In this document: positions 32,965-39,954 of the stretch, in pieces
How the letters are laid out: every line of letters begins with the position of its first letter
How positions within the stretch are numbered: the first letter of the stretch is position 1
NCBI GenBank assembly: GCA_965277345.1
Contig: CBDICI010000003.1
Coordinates: forward strand, 124,001-188,000
Origin: CAIOYC01 sp965277345
Lineage (GTDB): Bacteria; Pseudomonadota; Alphaproteobacteria; Caulobacterales; Caulobacteraceae
Length of the DNA: 64,000 nt
Direction: 5' to 3'
Program-made: the position numbers and the translations under genes
Notes under the pieces: model-generated
The model's input: the letters and a program-made list of their open reading frames with translations, nothing else
Told to the model about the DNA's origin: nothing
The model's database searches: none

Positions 32965-33824
32965 GCCTGCTGCCCGACGACGAGCACGAGATCGAGGCCA
33001 GCCGCGCGCCGCTACTCGAGCATCTGGCGGAGCTACGCACCCGGCTGATCATCTGCGCCGCCGCCTTCGCCGTGGCCTTCATCGGCTGCTTCTTCTTCTC
33101 CACCGACATCTATCTGATCCTGACCCGGCCCTTCGCCATGGCCTCGGCGCTGAACGCGCTGCCGCACAAGCCTGGCCCCTTCGACCTGATCCTGGCGGTG
33201 ATGGGCATCATCCACCCCGTGGCGGCGCACCCGCCGACGCTGCAGGCCACCGGGCCGCTGGAGATTTTCTTCACCAAGATGAAGCTGGCCGGGTTCGCGG
33301 CGGTGATGGTGATCTTTCCGGTGCTGGCCTGGCAGCTCTACCGCTTCGTGGCGCCCGGCCTCTACAAGCGCGAGCGCAAGGCCTTTTTGCCCTTCCTGCT
33401 GGCCTCGCCGGTGCTGTTCGCCATGGGCGCGGCGCTGGTCTATTTCGTCATGCTGCCCTTCGTCATGTGGTTCTCGCTGAGCCAGCAAGTGCAGAGCGCG
33501 CAGGTCAATATCGTGCTGATCCCCAAGGTGTCGGACTATCTCGACCTGGTGACCAAGCTCCTGCTGGCGTTCGGCCTCTGCTTCCAACTTCCCGTGGTGG
33601 TCTCGCTGCTCGGCATGGCGGGGCTGGTGAGCGCGCAGGTGCTGGGCAAGACGCGGCGCTACGCCCTGTTCGGCATCGTGGTGGTCTCCGCCCTCGTCAC
33701 CCCGCCGGACATGATCTCGCCCTTCCTCCTCGCCGTGCCGATCTATGCGCTGTACGAGGGCTCGATACTCTGCGTGCGCCTGATCGAGGCGGGGCGCAGG
33801 AAGACCGCGGTGGCGACGGCCTAA
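32961..33824 (+). CDS. tatC: Twin-arginine translocase core subunit TatC
   Basis: A 287-residue polytopic TatC. 'PLLEHLAELRTRLIICAAAF' is the N-terminal signature. 'EIFFTKMKLAGFAAVMVIFP' and 'VLAWQLYRFVAPGLYKRERK' form the conserved loop and TM3. 'KVSDYLDLVTKLLLAFGLCF' and 'ALVTPPDMISPFLLAVP' are the closing helices, and six membrane segments are visible. The periplasmic loop around residues 60-95 is somewhat long. It is the substrate receptor of the Tat machine. Confidence 0.95.
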   Translation: MSLLPDDEHEIEASRAPLLEHLAELRTRLIICAAAFAVAFIGCFFFSTDIYLILTRPFAMASALNALPHKPGPFDLILAVMGIIHPVAAHPPTLQATGPLEIFFTKMKLAGFAAVMVIFPVLAWQLYRFVAPGLYKRERKAFLPFLLASPVLFAMGAALVYFVMLPFVMWFSLSQQVQSAQVNIVLIPKVSDYLDLVTKLLLAFGLCFQLPVVVSLLGMAGLVSAQVLGKTRRYALFGIVVVSALVTPPDMISPFLLAVPIYALYEGSILCVRLIEAGRRKTAVATA

Positions 33825-33956
33825 ATCCTCCCCTGCGTAGCGGGGGAGGGGACCGCACGCAGTGCGGTGGTGGGGGCCTGTGCAGCCCACCTCGGCTTTT
33901 GGGCAGCCCCCTCCGTCGGCTTCGCCGCCACCTCCCCCGCCGCGCAGGGGAGGATT
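33824..33956. repeat. Intergenic inverted repeat, family D copy 1
   Basis: An approximately 130-bp element whose ends (AATCCTCCCCTGCG... and its complement GCAGGGGAGGATT) are inverted. The interior contains 'GGGGGAGGGGACCGC' and 'GTCGGCTTCGCCGCCACCTC'. A related copy is at 38354-38500. It separates tatC from serS. Confidence 0.7.
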
Positions 33957-34025
33957 AAGGGTGTTGGCTCCATTCGTTCCACCGCCTAAACACGAACCCT
34001 TCCTCCGCCCGAATCTCCGCGTCCC

Positions 34026-35480
34026 ATGCACGACATCAAAGCCCTCCGCGACGACGAAGACGGCCGCTATCTGCGCGGCTGGACCTCGCGCGGGGTCAAG
34101 GATGCGGCGGCGCAGACCAGCGCGATCCTGACGCTGGATGCGGAACTGCGCGCGGCCCAGACCGCCTTCCAGGCGGCGCAGGCGAAACGCAACGAGCTCT
34201 CCAAGCAGATCGGCCAGGCCAAGGCGCGGAAGGACGAGGCTGGCGCCCAGGCGCTGATGGCCGAGGTGGAGACGCTAAAGGCCGAGATCGAGTCGAGCTA
34301 CGCCAAGGAGGGCGAGGCGGGGCGGCGGCTCAAGGATCGCCTGGCCAGCCTGCCGAACCTCCCCGCCGACGACGTGCCGGTGGGTGAGGACGAGGCCGGC
34401 AATGTGCAGGTGCAGCGCTGGAGCGACCGCGCCGCGGTGCCCGCCGGGCGCCTGAACGCCACGCCCAAAGACCATGTGGACCTCGGCGCCGCCCTCGGCA
34501 TGATGGACTTCGAGGCGGCGGCGAAGATGAGCGGCGCCCGCTTCGTGGTGCTGAAGAGCCAGCTCGCCCGGCTGGAACGCGCGCTCGGCCAGTTCATGCT
34601 CGACCTGCAGACGACGCAGAACGGCTATCTGGAGGTCAGCCCACCGCTTCTGGTCAACGACGACGCCATGTTTGGCACGGGGCAACTGCCGAAGTTCGAG
34701 GATGATTTATTCAAGACCCAGGCTGAGTCGTTTGCAAGCTATGGCGAACGTCTGGAGGCGGAAGTCAGGCGACGGTTGGATGAACGCTTTCCAAACGGCC
34801 AACCCATCACGCTTGACGCTTGGGATAACATCACAGCGCAGGTGCCAAATGAACTCGATATATTGGAGCCTCGCTGGCTTATCCCCACAGCCGAAGTCTC
34901 CCTCACCAACCTGGTGCGCGAGGCGATCACTGACGAGGCGGAGCTGCCGCTGCGGCTCACCGCGCTGACGCCGTGCTTCCGTTCGGAGGCCGGGGCGTCG
35001 GGGCGCGACACGCGGGGCATGATCCGCCAACACCAGTTCTGGAAGTGCGAGCTGGTCTGCATCGCCACGCCCGAAAAGTCCGCGGATGAGCATGACCACA
35101 TGGTCGCTTCGGCCCAGATGGTGCTGGAGCGGCTCGGCCTGCCCTATCGCACCCTGCTGCTGTGCACCGGCGACATGGGGTTTTCGGCCAGGAAAACCTT
35201 CGACCTGGAGGTCTGGCTGCCCTCGCAGAACACCTACCGGGAGATCAGCTCCATCTCCAACTGCGGCGACTTCCAGGCCCGCCGCATGGACGCCCGCATC
35301 AGGAAGGCCGGGGAGAAGGGCACGCGCTTCCCCCACACCCTCAACGGCTCCGGCCTCGCCGTCGGGCGCACGCTGGTGGCCGTGCTGGAGAACTATCAGG
35401 ACGAGGGCGGCCGCATCGCCATCCCCGAGGTGCTCCAGCCCTATATGGGCGGCGCGACCCATATCGGGGGCGAGCAATGA
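34026..35480 (+). CDS. serS: Serine--tRNA ligase with a roughly 50-residue in-frame insertion
   Basis: A 484-residue class II synthetase, about 50 longer than the usual 425-435. The N-terminal tRNA-binding coiled coil is seen at 'AAQTAFQAAQAKRNELSKQI' and onward. Motif 2 is 'LTPCFRSEAGASGRDTRGMIR', and motif 3 lies in 'HTLNGSGLAVGRTLVAVLEN'. Between 'GTGQLPKFEDDLFKT' and 'RWLIPTAEVSLTNLV' an extra segment begins 'QAESFASYGERLEAEVRRRL' and ends about 30 residues later. In typical SerRS the two parts are almost adjacent. Codon use in the insert differs (more AT). The catalytic core looks intact. Confidence 0.93.
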   Translation: MHDIKALRDDEDGRYLRGWTSRGVKDAAAQTSAILTLDAELRAAQTAFQAAQAKRNELSKQIGQAKARKDEAGAQALMAEVETLKAEIESSYAKEGEAGRRLKDRLASLPNLPADDVPVGEDEAGNVQVQRWSDRAAVPAGRLNATPKDHVDLGAALGMMDFEAAAKMSGARFVVLKSQLARLERALGQFMLDLQTTQNGYLEVSPPLLVNDDAMFGTGQLPKFEDDLFKTQAESFASYGERLEAEVRRRLDERFPNGQPITLDAWDNITAQVPNELDILEPRWLIPTAEVSLTNLVREAITDEAELPLRLTALTPCFRSEAGASGRDTRGMIRQHQFWKCELVCIATPEKSADEHDHMVASAQMVLERLGLPYRTLLLCTGDMGFSARKTFDLEVWLPSQNTYREISSISNCGDFQARRMDARIRKAGEKGTRFPHTLNGSGLAVGRTLVAVLENYQDEGGRIAIPEVLQPYMGGATHIGGEQ

Positions 35481-35481
35481 C

Positions 35482-35635
35482 TCCTTTCCCCCTCGAAGGG
35501 GGAAAGGTTGGGATTGGGGGTGAATACCCTGTCGTTTCGGTGATGGCGCTGGAGGCGGCGCCTCGCGCGCTCTTCGCTTTACCCTTGTGCACCCACCCCC
35601 ATCCCCGACCCTTCCCCCTTCGAGGGGGAAGGGAG
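35482..35635. repeat. Intergenic repeat, family C copy 2
   Basis: An approximately 155-bp copy of the element at 14280-14428, with inverted CCCCCTCGAAGGGGG-type arms, a 'GGGATTGGGGG' block, 'GATGGCGCTGGAGGC' and 'TTGTGCACCCACCCCC'. It fills the gap between serS and surE, and its right end supplies the surE ribosome binding site. Confidence 0.7.
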
Positions 35636-35640
35636 CGGTA
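35626..35640 (+). promoter_or_regulatory. surE ribosome binding site formed by the repeat's end
   Basis: GGGAAGGGAGCGGTA lies immediately before the surE ATG at 35641 and continues the right arm of repeat C copy 2. The purine-rich stretch is the only plausible Shine-Dalgarno here. Compare the sufD case. Confidence 0.5.
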
Positions 35641-36444
35641 ATGCGCATTCTCCTCACCAATGACGACGGCATCCATGCGGAGGGGCTGGCCAGCCTCCAG
35701 CGCATCGCGGCGATGCTCAGCGACGACGTGTGGACCGTGGCGCCGGAGTTCGAGCAGTCGGGCGCCAGCCGGGCGCTGACCCTGGCCGATCCCATCCGCG
35801 TGCGGCGGGTGGACGACAAGAGCTTTTCCGTCACCGGCACGCCTACCGACTGCGTCATGCTGGGCATCCGCGACCTGGTCGGGGGCAAGACGCCCGATCT
35901 GGTGCTCTCCGGCGTCAACCGCGGCCAGAACCTGGCCGAGGACGTGACCATGAGCGGCACGGTGGCGGGCGCCATCGAAGGCATGGCGCTCGGCGTCCCC
36001 GCCATCGCCCTCTCCCAGGCGGTGAAGGTGTTCGACGACGGCTATCGCGCCCTTTTCGAGACGGCGGAGGCCTATGGTCCCGGCCTGATCGCGCGCCTGC
36101 TGGAGATCGGCTGGCCGGGCGATGTGGTGCTGAACGTGAACTTCCCGCCGGTCATGCCGGGTGAGGTGCGCGAGGTGGAGGTCACCCGCCAGGGCTTCCG
36201 CGAAAGCCACATCCGCCATGCCGAGAAGCGCACCGACCTTCGCGGCCGCGACTATTACTGGATGGGCTTCGACGCCCAGCCCCAGCGCCCGGCCGAGGGC
36301 ACGGACCTGGCCGCCGTCCACGCCGGCAAGATTTCCGTCAGCCCGTTGCACATCGACCTCACCCATATGCCGACGGTGCACGCGCTGAAGGGCCAACTCG
36401 GCGGCGCCCCGCCGAAGGCCGCCCTTGCCAAGGCCGTGCGCTGA
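35641..36444 (+). CDS. surE: 5'/3'-nucleotidase SurE
   Basis: A 267-residue survival-protein nucleotidase dephosphorylating nucleoside 5'- or 3'-monophosphates. The N-terminal 'MRILLTNDDGIHAEGLASLQ' has the metal-binding D-D pair. 'VAPEFEQSGASRALTL' and 'VLSGVNRGQNLAEDVTMSGT' carry the Ser and Asn ligands, and 'VSVSPLHIDLTH'-like residues appear at the end ('KISVSPLHIDLTHMPTVHA'). The start at 35641 was chosen as the ATG after the repeat. It ends on the pcm start (one-base overlap). The order surE-pcm-nlpD matches that of E. coli. Confidence 0.93.
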   Translation: MRILLTNDDGIHAEGLASLQRIAAMLSDDVWTVAPEFEQSGASRALTLADPIRVRRVDDKSFSVTGTPTDCVMLGIRDLVGGKTPDLVLSGVNRGQNLAEDVTMSGTVAGAIEGMALGVPAIALSQAVKVFDDGYRALFETAEAYGPGLIARLLEIGWPGDVVLNVNFPPVMPGEVREVEVTRQGFRESHIRHAEKRTDLRGRDYYWMGFDAQPQRPAEGTDLAAVHAGKISVSPLHIDLTHMPTVHALKGQLGGAPPKAALAKAVR

Positions 36445-37118
36445 TGGCGGCGAAAGCCGACAGGGACAAGCCGGCGGCCGACCGGGCGGAGGAAACCGCC
36501 CGGCTGATCCTCAGCCTGCGCGAAGCCGGCGTCACCGACCGCAACGTGCTGAACACCATCGAGAAGACGCCCCGTCACCTGTTCGTGCCCGACCAGTGGC
36601 AGGAGCGCTCGTGGGAGGATCGGGCCCTGCCCATCGCCTGCGGCCAGACCATCTCCCAGCCGCTGATCGTCGGCCTGATGACCCAGGCCCTGACGCTGGA
36701 GCCCCGCGCGCGGGTGCTGGAGATCGGCACCGGCTCGGGCTACCAGACCTCCATCCTGTCGCCCCTGTCGCGGCTGGTCTACACGGTGGAGCGCTATCGC
36801 ACCCTGCTCGGCGAGGCGGAGGCGCGGTTCAGGACGCTGGGCTTCACCAATATCATCACCCGGTTCGCCGACGGCGGCGAGGGCTGGGCCGAACAGGCGC
36901 CGTTCGACCGTATTCTGGTCACCGCCGCCATGGAGGGTGAGCCCCGGGCGCTGCTCGCCCAGCTGAAGCCGAACGGCGTCCTGGTGGCGCCGGTGGGCCG
37001 GGGCGGTGTGCAGGTGCTGAAGCGCTACGTGAGCGACGGCAAGGGCGGCTTCCATCGGGAGGACCTGATGGACGTCCGCTTCGTCCCGCTGCTGCCCGGC
37101 GTGGCGCGCGATCAGTAA
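36444..37118 (+). CDS. pcm: Protein-L-isoaspartate O-methyltransferase
   Basis: A 224-residue SAM-dependent enzyme that repairs isoaspartyl residues. 'VLNTIEKTPRHLFVPDQWQ' is the family start. 'DRALPIACGQTISQPLIVGLM' holds the PIMT motif (with QTIS), 'VLEIGTGSGYQTSILSPL' is SAM motif I and 'FDRILVTAAMEGEPRALLAQL' is motif II. It overlaps surE and is followed after 19 bp by the NlpD-like gene. The order is that of stationary-phase survival operons. Confidence 0.94.
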   Translation: MAAKADRDKPAADRAEETARLILSLREAGVTDRNVLNTIEKTPRHLFVPDQWQERSWEDRALPIACGQTISQPLIVGLMTQALTLEPRARVLEIGTGSGYQTSILSPLSRLVYTVERYRTLLGEAEARFRTLGFTNIITRFADGGEGWAEQAPFDRILVTAAMEGEPRALLAQLKPNGVLVAPVGRGGVQVLKRYVSDGKGGFHREDLMDVRFVPLLPGVARDQ

Positions 37119-37137
37119 CGAGAGGGAGTCCGGCCGC

Positions 37138-38355
37138 ATGATCGGTCGTCCAGGCCTTGGACTGTTGGTGCTGATGACGCTCGGCGCCTGCGCCAGCGAG
37201 CCGCAATATGCCGTGCGGCCGGGCGCGCCCCGCGCCGAGTTCGAGATGCCGAAGCCGGCCTATCCGGTGCGGCGTGAGGCCGAGGCCGCGGACGGCGGCG
37301 AAAGCACGCCCGCGCCGCCCCCCGCGGCGGCGGCGCCCGCTCCGTCGTCGCCGACGCCTTCGGAGGGATCGACCTACTACCGGCCCCAGCCGATCACCGA
37401 GGCCCCGCCGCCGCCGGACGATTCGCCATCGCTGCGTGGCCGCGCCTCGCCGGGGCCCGCCATGGCGGTGCGCTCCGCCCCCGCTCCGGCGCTGGAGACC
37501 CCGCGCGAGGTGGTGGTGCGGCCGGGCGAAAGCCTGTTCGAGGTGGCCGAGCGCGTGCGCACTCCGGTGCGCGCCCTGATCGACGCCAACGGACTCAGCC
37601 CGCCCTATGAGGTGACGCCCGGCGCGACGCTGAAGGTGCCGCCGCCGGTGATCTATACGGTGAGGGCGGGGGATAGCCTGATGTCGGTCTCGCGCCGCTT
37701 CTCCATCGACCCGCGCTCGCTGGCCAATTTCAACGACATCGCGCTGGAGACGCCGCTGAAGCCCGGCCAGCGGCTGGCCATGCCGGCCCTGGTCAAGGAC
37801 AGCGCCGCCGCCCGGGCTCCGGCGATTGTGGCCGCCCGGCCGCTCCAGGCCGCGCCGCCGACCTTCCGCAAGGCCGAGGCGCCCCCGGCCTCGCCGCGCG
37901 CCGAACCGCCGGCCTCCGCGGACAGCGATACGTCGTCGCCGACGGCGGCCACCGCCGCGGGCAAGGGCCGGTTCGTCTGGCCGGTGAAGGGCGATATCCT
38001 CTCCACCTTCGGTCCCAAGGGACCCGGCCAGCGCAACGACGGGATCAATATCGCCGCCGCCGAGGGCCAGTCGGTGAGAGCCGCGGCCGCCGGAGAGGTG
38101 GTCTATGCCGGAAACACCATCCCGGGTTTCGGCAACCTGGTGGTGATCAAGCATTCGGGCGGCTGGACCAGCCTGTACGGCAACCTCGGCAAGATCGCCG
38201 TGAAGATTCGCGGCGAGGTCGCCCAGGGCCAGGAGCTGGGCGTCGCGGGCCTGTCCGGCTCGGTGGACCGTCCCCAGGTGCATTTTGAGGTGCGCTACGC
38301 CCCCACCCCCCAGGAAAAGGCTCGTCCCGTCGATCCGCAGGGCGTGCTTCCGTAA
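37138..38355 (+). CDS. nlpD: NlpD-like lipoprotein: LysM pair plus degenerate M23 (LytM) domain
   Basis: A 405-residue outer-membrane or periplasmic lipoprotein with lipobox 'LMTLGAC' at residues 12-18. A Pro/Ala-rich linker precedes two LysM motifs ('VVVRPGESLFEVAERVRTPV' and 'YTVRAGDSLMSVSRRFSID'). The C-terminal LytM domain runs from 'FVWPVKGDILSTFGPKG'. Its zinc ligands are lost: 'RNDGINIAAAEG' replaces H-x3-D, and the H-x-H site reads 'QVHFE'. Like E. coli NlpD, it probably activates a wall amidase instead of cutting. The gene order surE-pcm-nlpD is conserved. Confidence 0.86.
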   Translation: MIGRPGLGLLVLMTLGACASEPQYAVRPGAPRAEFEMPKPAYPVRREAEAADGGESTPAPPPAAAAPAPSSPTPSEGSTYYRPQPITEAPPPPDDSPSLRGRASPGPAMAVRSAPAPALETPREVVVRPGESLFEVAERVRTPVRALIDANGLSPPYEVTPGATLKVPPPVIYTVRAGDSLMSVSRRFSIDPRSLANFNDIALETPLKPGQRLAMPALVKDSAAARAPAIVAARPLQAAPPTFRKAEAPPASPRAEPPASADSDTSSPTAATAAGKGRFVWPVKGDILSTFGPKGPGQRNDGINIAAAEGQSVRAAAAGEVVYAGNTIPGFGNLVVIKHSGGWTSLYGNLGKIAVKIRGEVAQGQELGVAGLSGSVDRPQVHFEVRYAPTPQEKARPVDPQGVLP

Positions 38356-38500
38356 TTCCTCCCCCGCGCAGCGGGGAGGGGGACCGCCCGAAGGGTGGTG
38401 GAGGGGGTGGCGGCGCCCTGTCCGGTTGTCGCCGCGCAGCCCCCTCCGTCACGTCGGCTTCGCCGCCGCGCCACCTCCCCCGCTGCGCAAGGGAGGAGTT
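38354..38500. repeat. Intergenic inverted repeat, family D copy 2
   Basis: Related to 33824-33956, with arms AATTCCTCCCCCGCGCAGCG and its complement near 38482-38500, and interior 'GTCGGCTTCGCCGCC'. It separates nlpD from the convergent AAA protein. The AAA protein's stop codon (38499-38501) is formed at its right edge. Confidence 0.7.
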
Positions 38501-39335
38501 AGTAAGGCAACTTAACCCCCCGCTCCCCGGCCAGATCGCGGATGAACTGCCACGCGACGCGGCCGGAGCGGCCGCCGCGACGTTGGGCCCATTGCAGGGC
38601 GCGCCGCTCCAGCGCCGGATCGGCCAGCCCGAACCGCGCCGCGTAAACGCCGACGGCGGCCAGATAGGTGGGCTGGTCCATGGGCGGGAAGCCGATCCAC
38701 AGGCCGAAGCGGTCGGACGCCGACACGGTCTCCTCCGCCTGTTCCGCCGCGGCCAGCATCCCCTGGCCCTCGTCATGGCGTTCGGGCGCCAGGTGACGGC
38801 GGTTGGACGTGGCGGCGAACAGCACATTGTCCGGCGCGCCGCCGATTCCGCCCTCCAGCGCCGACTTCAGCGACTTGGCCTGATCGGCCCCGGCCTCGAA
38901 CGACAGGTCGTCGCAGAACACCACGAAGCGTTCGGGCCATCGGCCGAGCCGCTCGAACAGGGCGGGCAGGGCGGCGATGTGGTCGCGGTCCAGCTCCACC
39001 AGCTTCACCGCCGGCGTGCGCGCGTGCTCCGCCGCCACGGCGGCCTTGACCAGCGAGCTCTTGCCCGTGCCCCGCGCGCCCCAGAGCAGGAGATGATTCA
39101 CCGGCAGGCCGTGCGCGAACCGATGCAGCGCCCCGACCACCTCCGTCTTCTGCGACTCGATACCGAGCAGCAAGTCGAGCGGCAGGGCGCGGGTCGGCGC
39201 CGCGTGGAAGGCCCCCGTCGCCGCATCGAACCGGAAAAAGGCGGCCTCGAAGACCGGCTCGGGCAGGGCGGCGGGCGCCAGCCGCTCCAGGGCGTCCGCG
39301 ATGCGCGACAGAATCTTGTCCAGGCTCTCGGTCAT
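38499..39335 (-). CDS. DUF815-type AAA ATP-binding protein
   Basis: A 278-residue AAA+ protein. An N-terminal helical segment 'ILSRIADALERLAPAALPEP' precedes the ATPase core: Walker A 'LLLWGARGTGKSSLVKAAV', Walker B 'RFVVFCDDLSFEAG', sensor 'VLFAATSNRRHLAPE' and an Arg-rich C-terminal helix 'GRSGRVAWQFIRDLAG'. DUF815 proteins have the fold of DnaA/ORC-like or loader ATPases, but their role is unknown. The start at ATG 39335 gives MTESLDK. The open frame before it is in the family B repeat. Confidence 0.8.
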   Translation of the reverse strand: MTESLDKILSRIADALERLAPAALPEPVFEAAFFRFDAATGAFHAAPTRALPLDLLLGIESQKTEVVGALHRFAHGLPVNHLLLWGARGTGKSSLVKAAVAAEHARTPAVKLVELDRDHIAALPALFERLGRWPERFVVFCDDLSFEAGADQAKSLKSALEGGIGGAPDNVLFAATSNRRHLAPERHDEGQGMLAAAEQAEETVSASDRFGLWIGFPPMDQPTYLAAVGVYAARFGLADPALERRALQWAQRRGGRSGRVAWQFIRDLAGERGVKLPY

Positions 39336-39351
39336 CGTCTCTCGGGTCCGC

Positions 39352-39439
39352 CCTCGTCCTTCGACAGGCTCAGGATCAGGGCCATTCCTAGCGCTGCCTT
39401 TACAAAAAATCCTCATCCTGAGCTTGTCTAAGGACGAGG
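39352..39439. repeat. Intergenic inverted repeat, family B copy 2
   Basis: Two inverted arms, CCTCGTCCTTCGACAGGCTC (39352-39371 and on) and CCTCATCCTGAGCTTGTC..., with a T-to-C variant, flank about 30 bp. It lies between the divergent starts of the AAA gene and yajC. Confidence 0.6.
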
Positions 39440-39578
39440 ATTTCACCCCGCGCGGCGCAATGTCCGGCTACAAACCAGCGCATTGCAAATCGCGGACGCT
39501 GCGCATAGCTTCCGGCCCCTCCGCGCGGGGGCGAAGGCTCGCCGCGCCATACCCGTTTTCCCCGCCTTGGGAGCCATC

Positions 39579-39935
39579 ATGTTCGCCACCCCCGCCTATG
39601 CGCAAGCCGCCGCCGGCGCCGCCCCCGCCGGGGGAGGCCCGATGGACCTGGTGGTGCAGATCGCGCCGCTGATCCTGCTCGCCGTCGCCGGTTATTTCCT
39701 GCTGTTGCGCCCGCAATCCCAGCGGATGAAAGCCCAGCAGGCCAAGATCGGCGGTATCAAGCGCGGCGACACCGTGGTGTTGACCTCCGGCGTCATCGGC
39801 CAGGTGACGCGGGTGGAGGATACCGAACTCGCCATCGACATCGCCAAGGGCGTGGAGGTGAAGGTGGTCAAGTCCATGGTCGCCGATGTGCGCGTCAAGG
39901 GGACGCCCGTCGCCGCCAACGACGTCAAGCGCTGA
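39579..39935 (+). CDS. yajC: Preprotein translocase subunit YajC
   Basis: A 118-residue membrane protein. An Ala-rich N-terminus is followed by one transmembrane segment ('VVQIAPLILLAVAGYFLLL') and the conserved cytoplasmic domain 'RPQSQRMKAQQAKIGGIKRG', 'VVLTSGVIGQVTRVED' and 'VKVVKSMVADVRVKG'. It associates with SecDF. The start at 39579 has a GGGAG ribosome binding site. secDF begins 19 bp after the stop. Confidence 0.92.
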   Translation: MFATPAYAQAAAGAAPAGGGPMDLVVQIAPLILLAVAGYFLLLRPQSQRMKAQQAKIGGIKRGDTVVLTSGVIGQVTRVEDTELAIDIAKGVEVKVVKSMVADVRVKGTPVAANDVKR

Positions 39936-39954
39936 GCCCGGCCGGACCGCCGCC

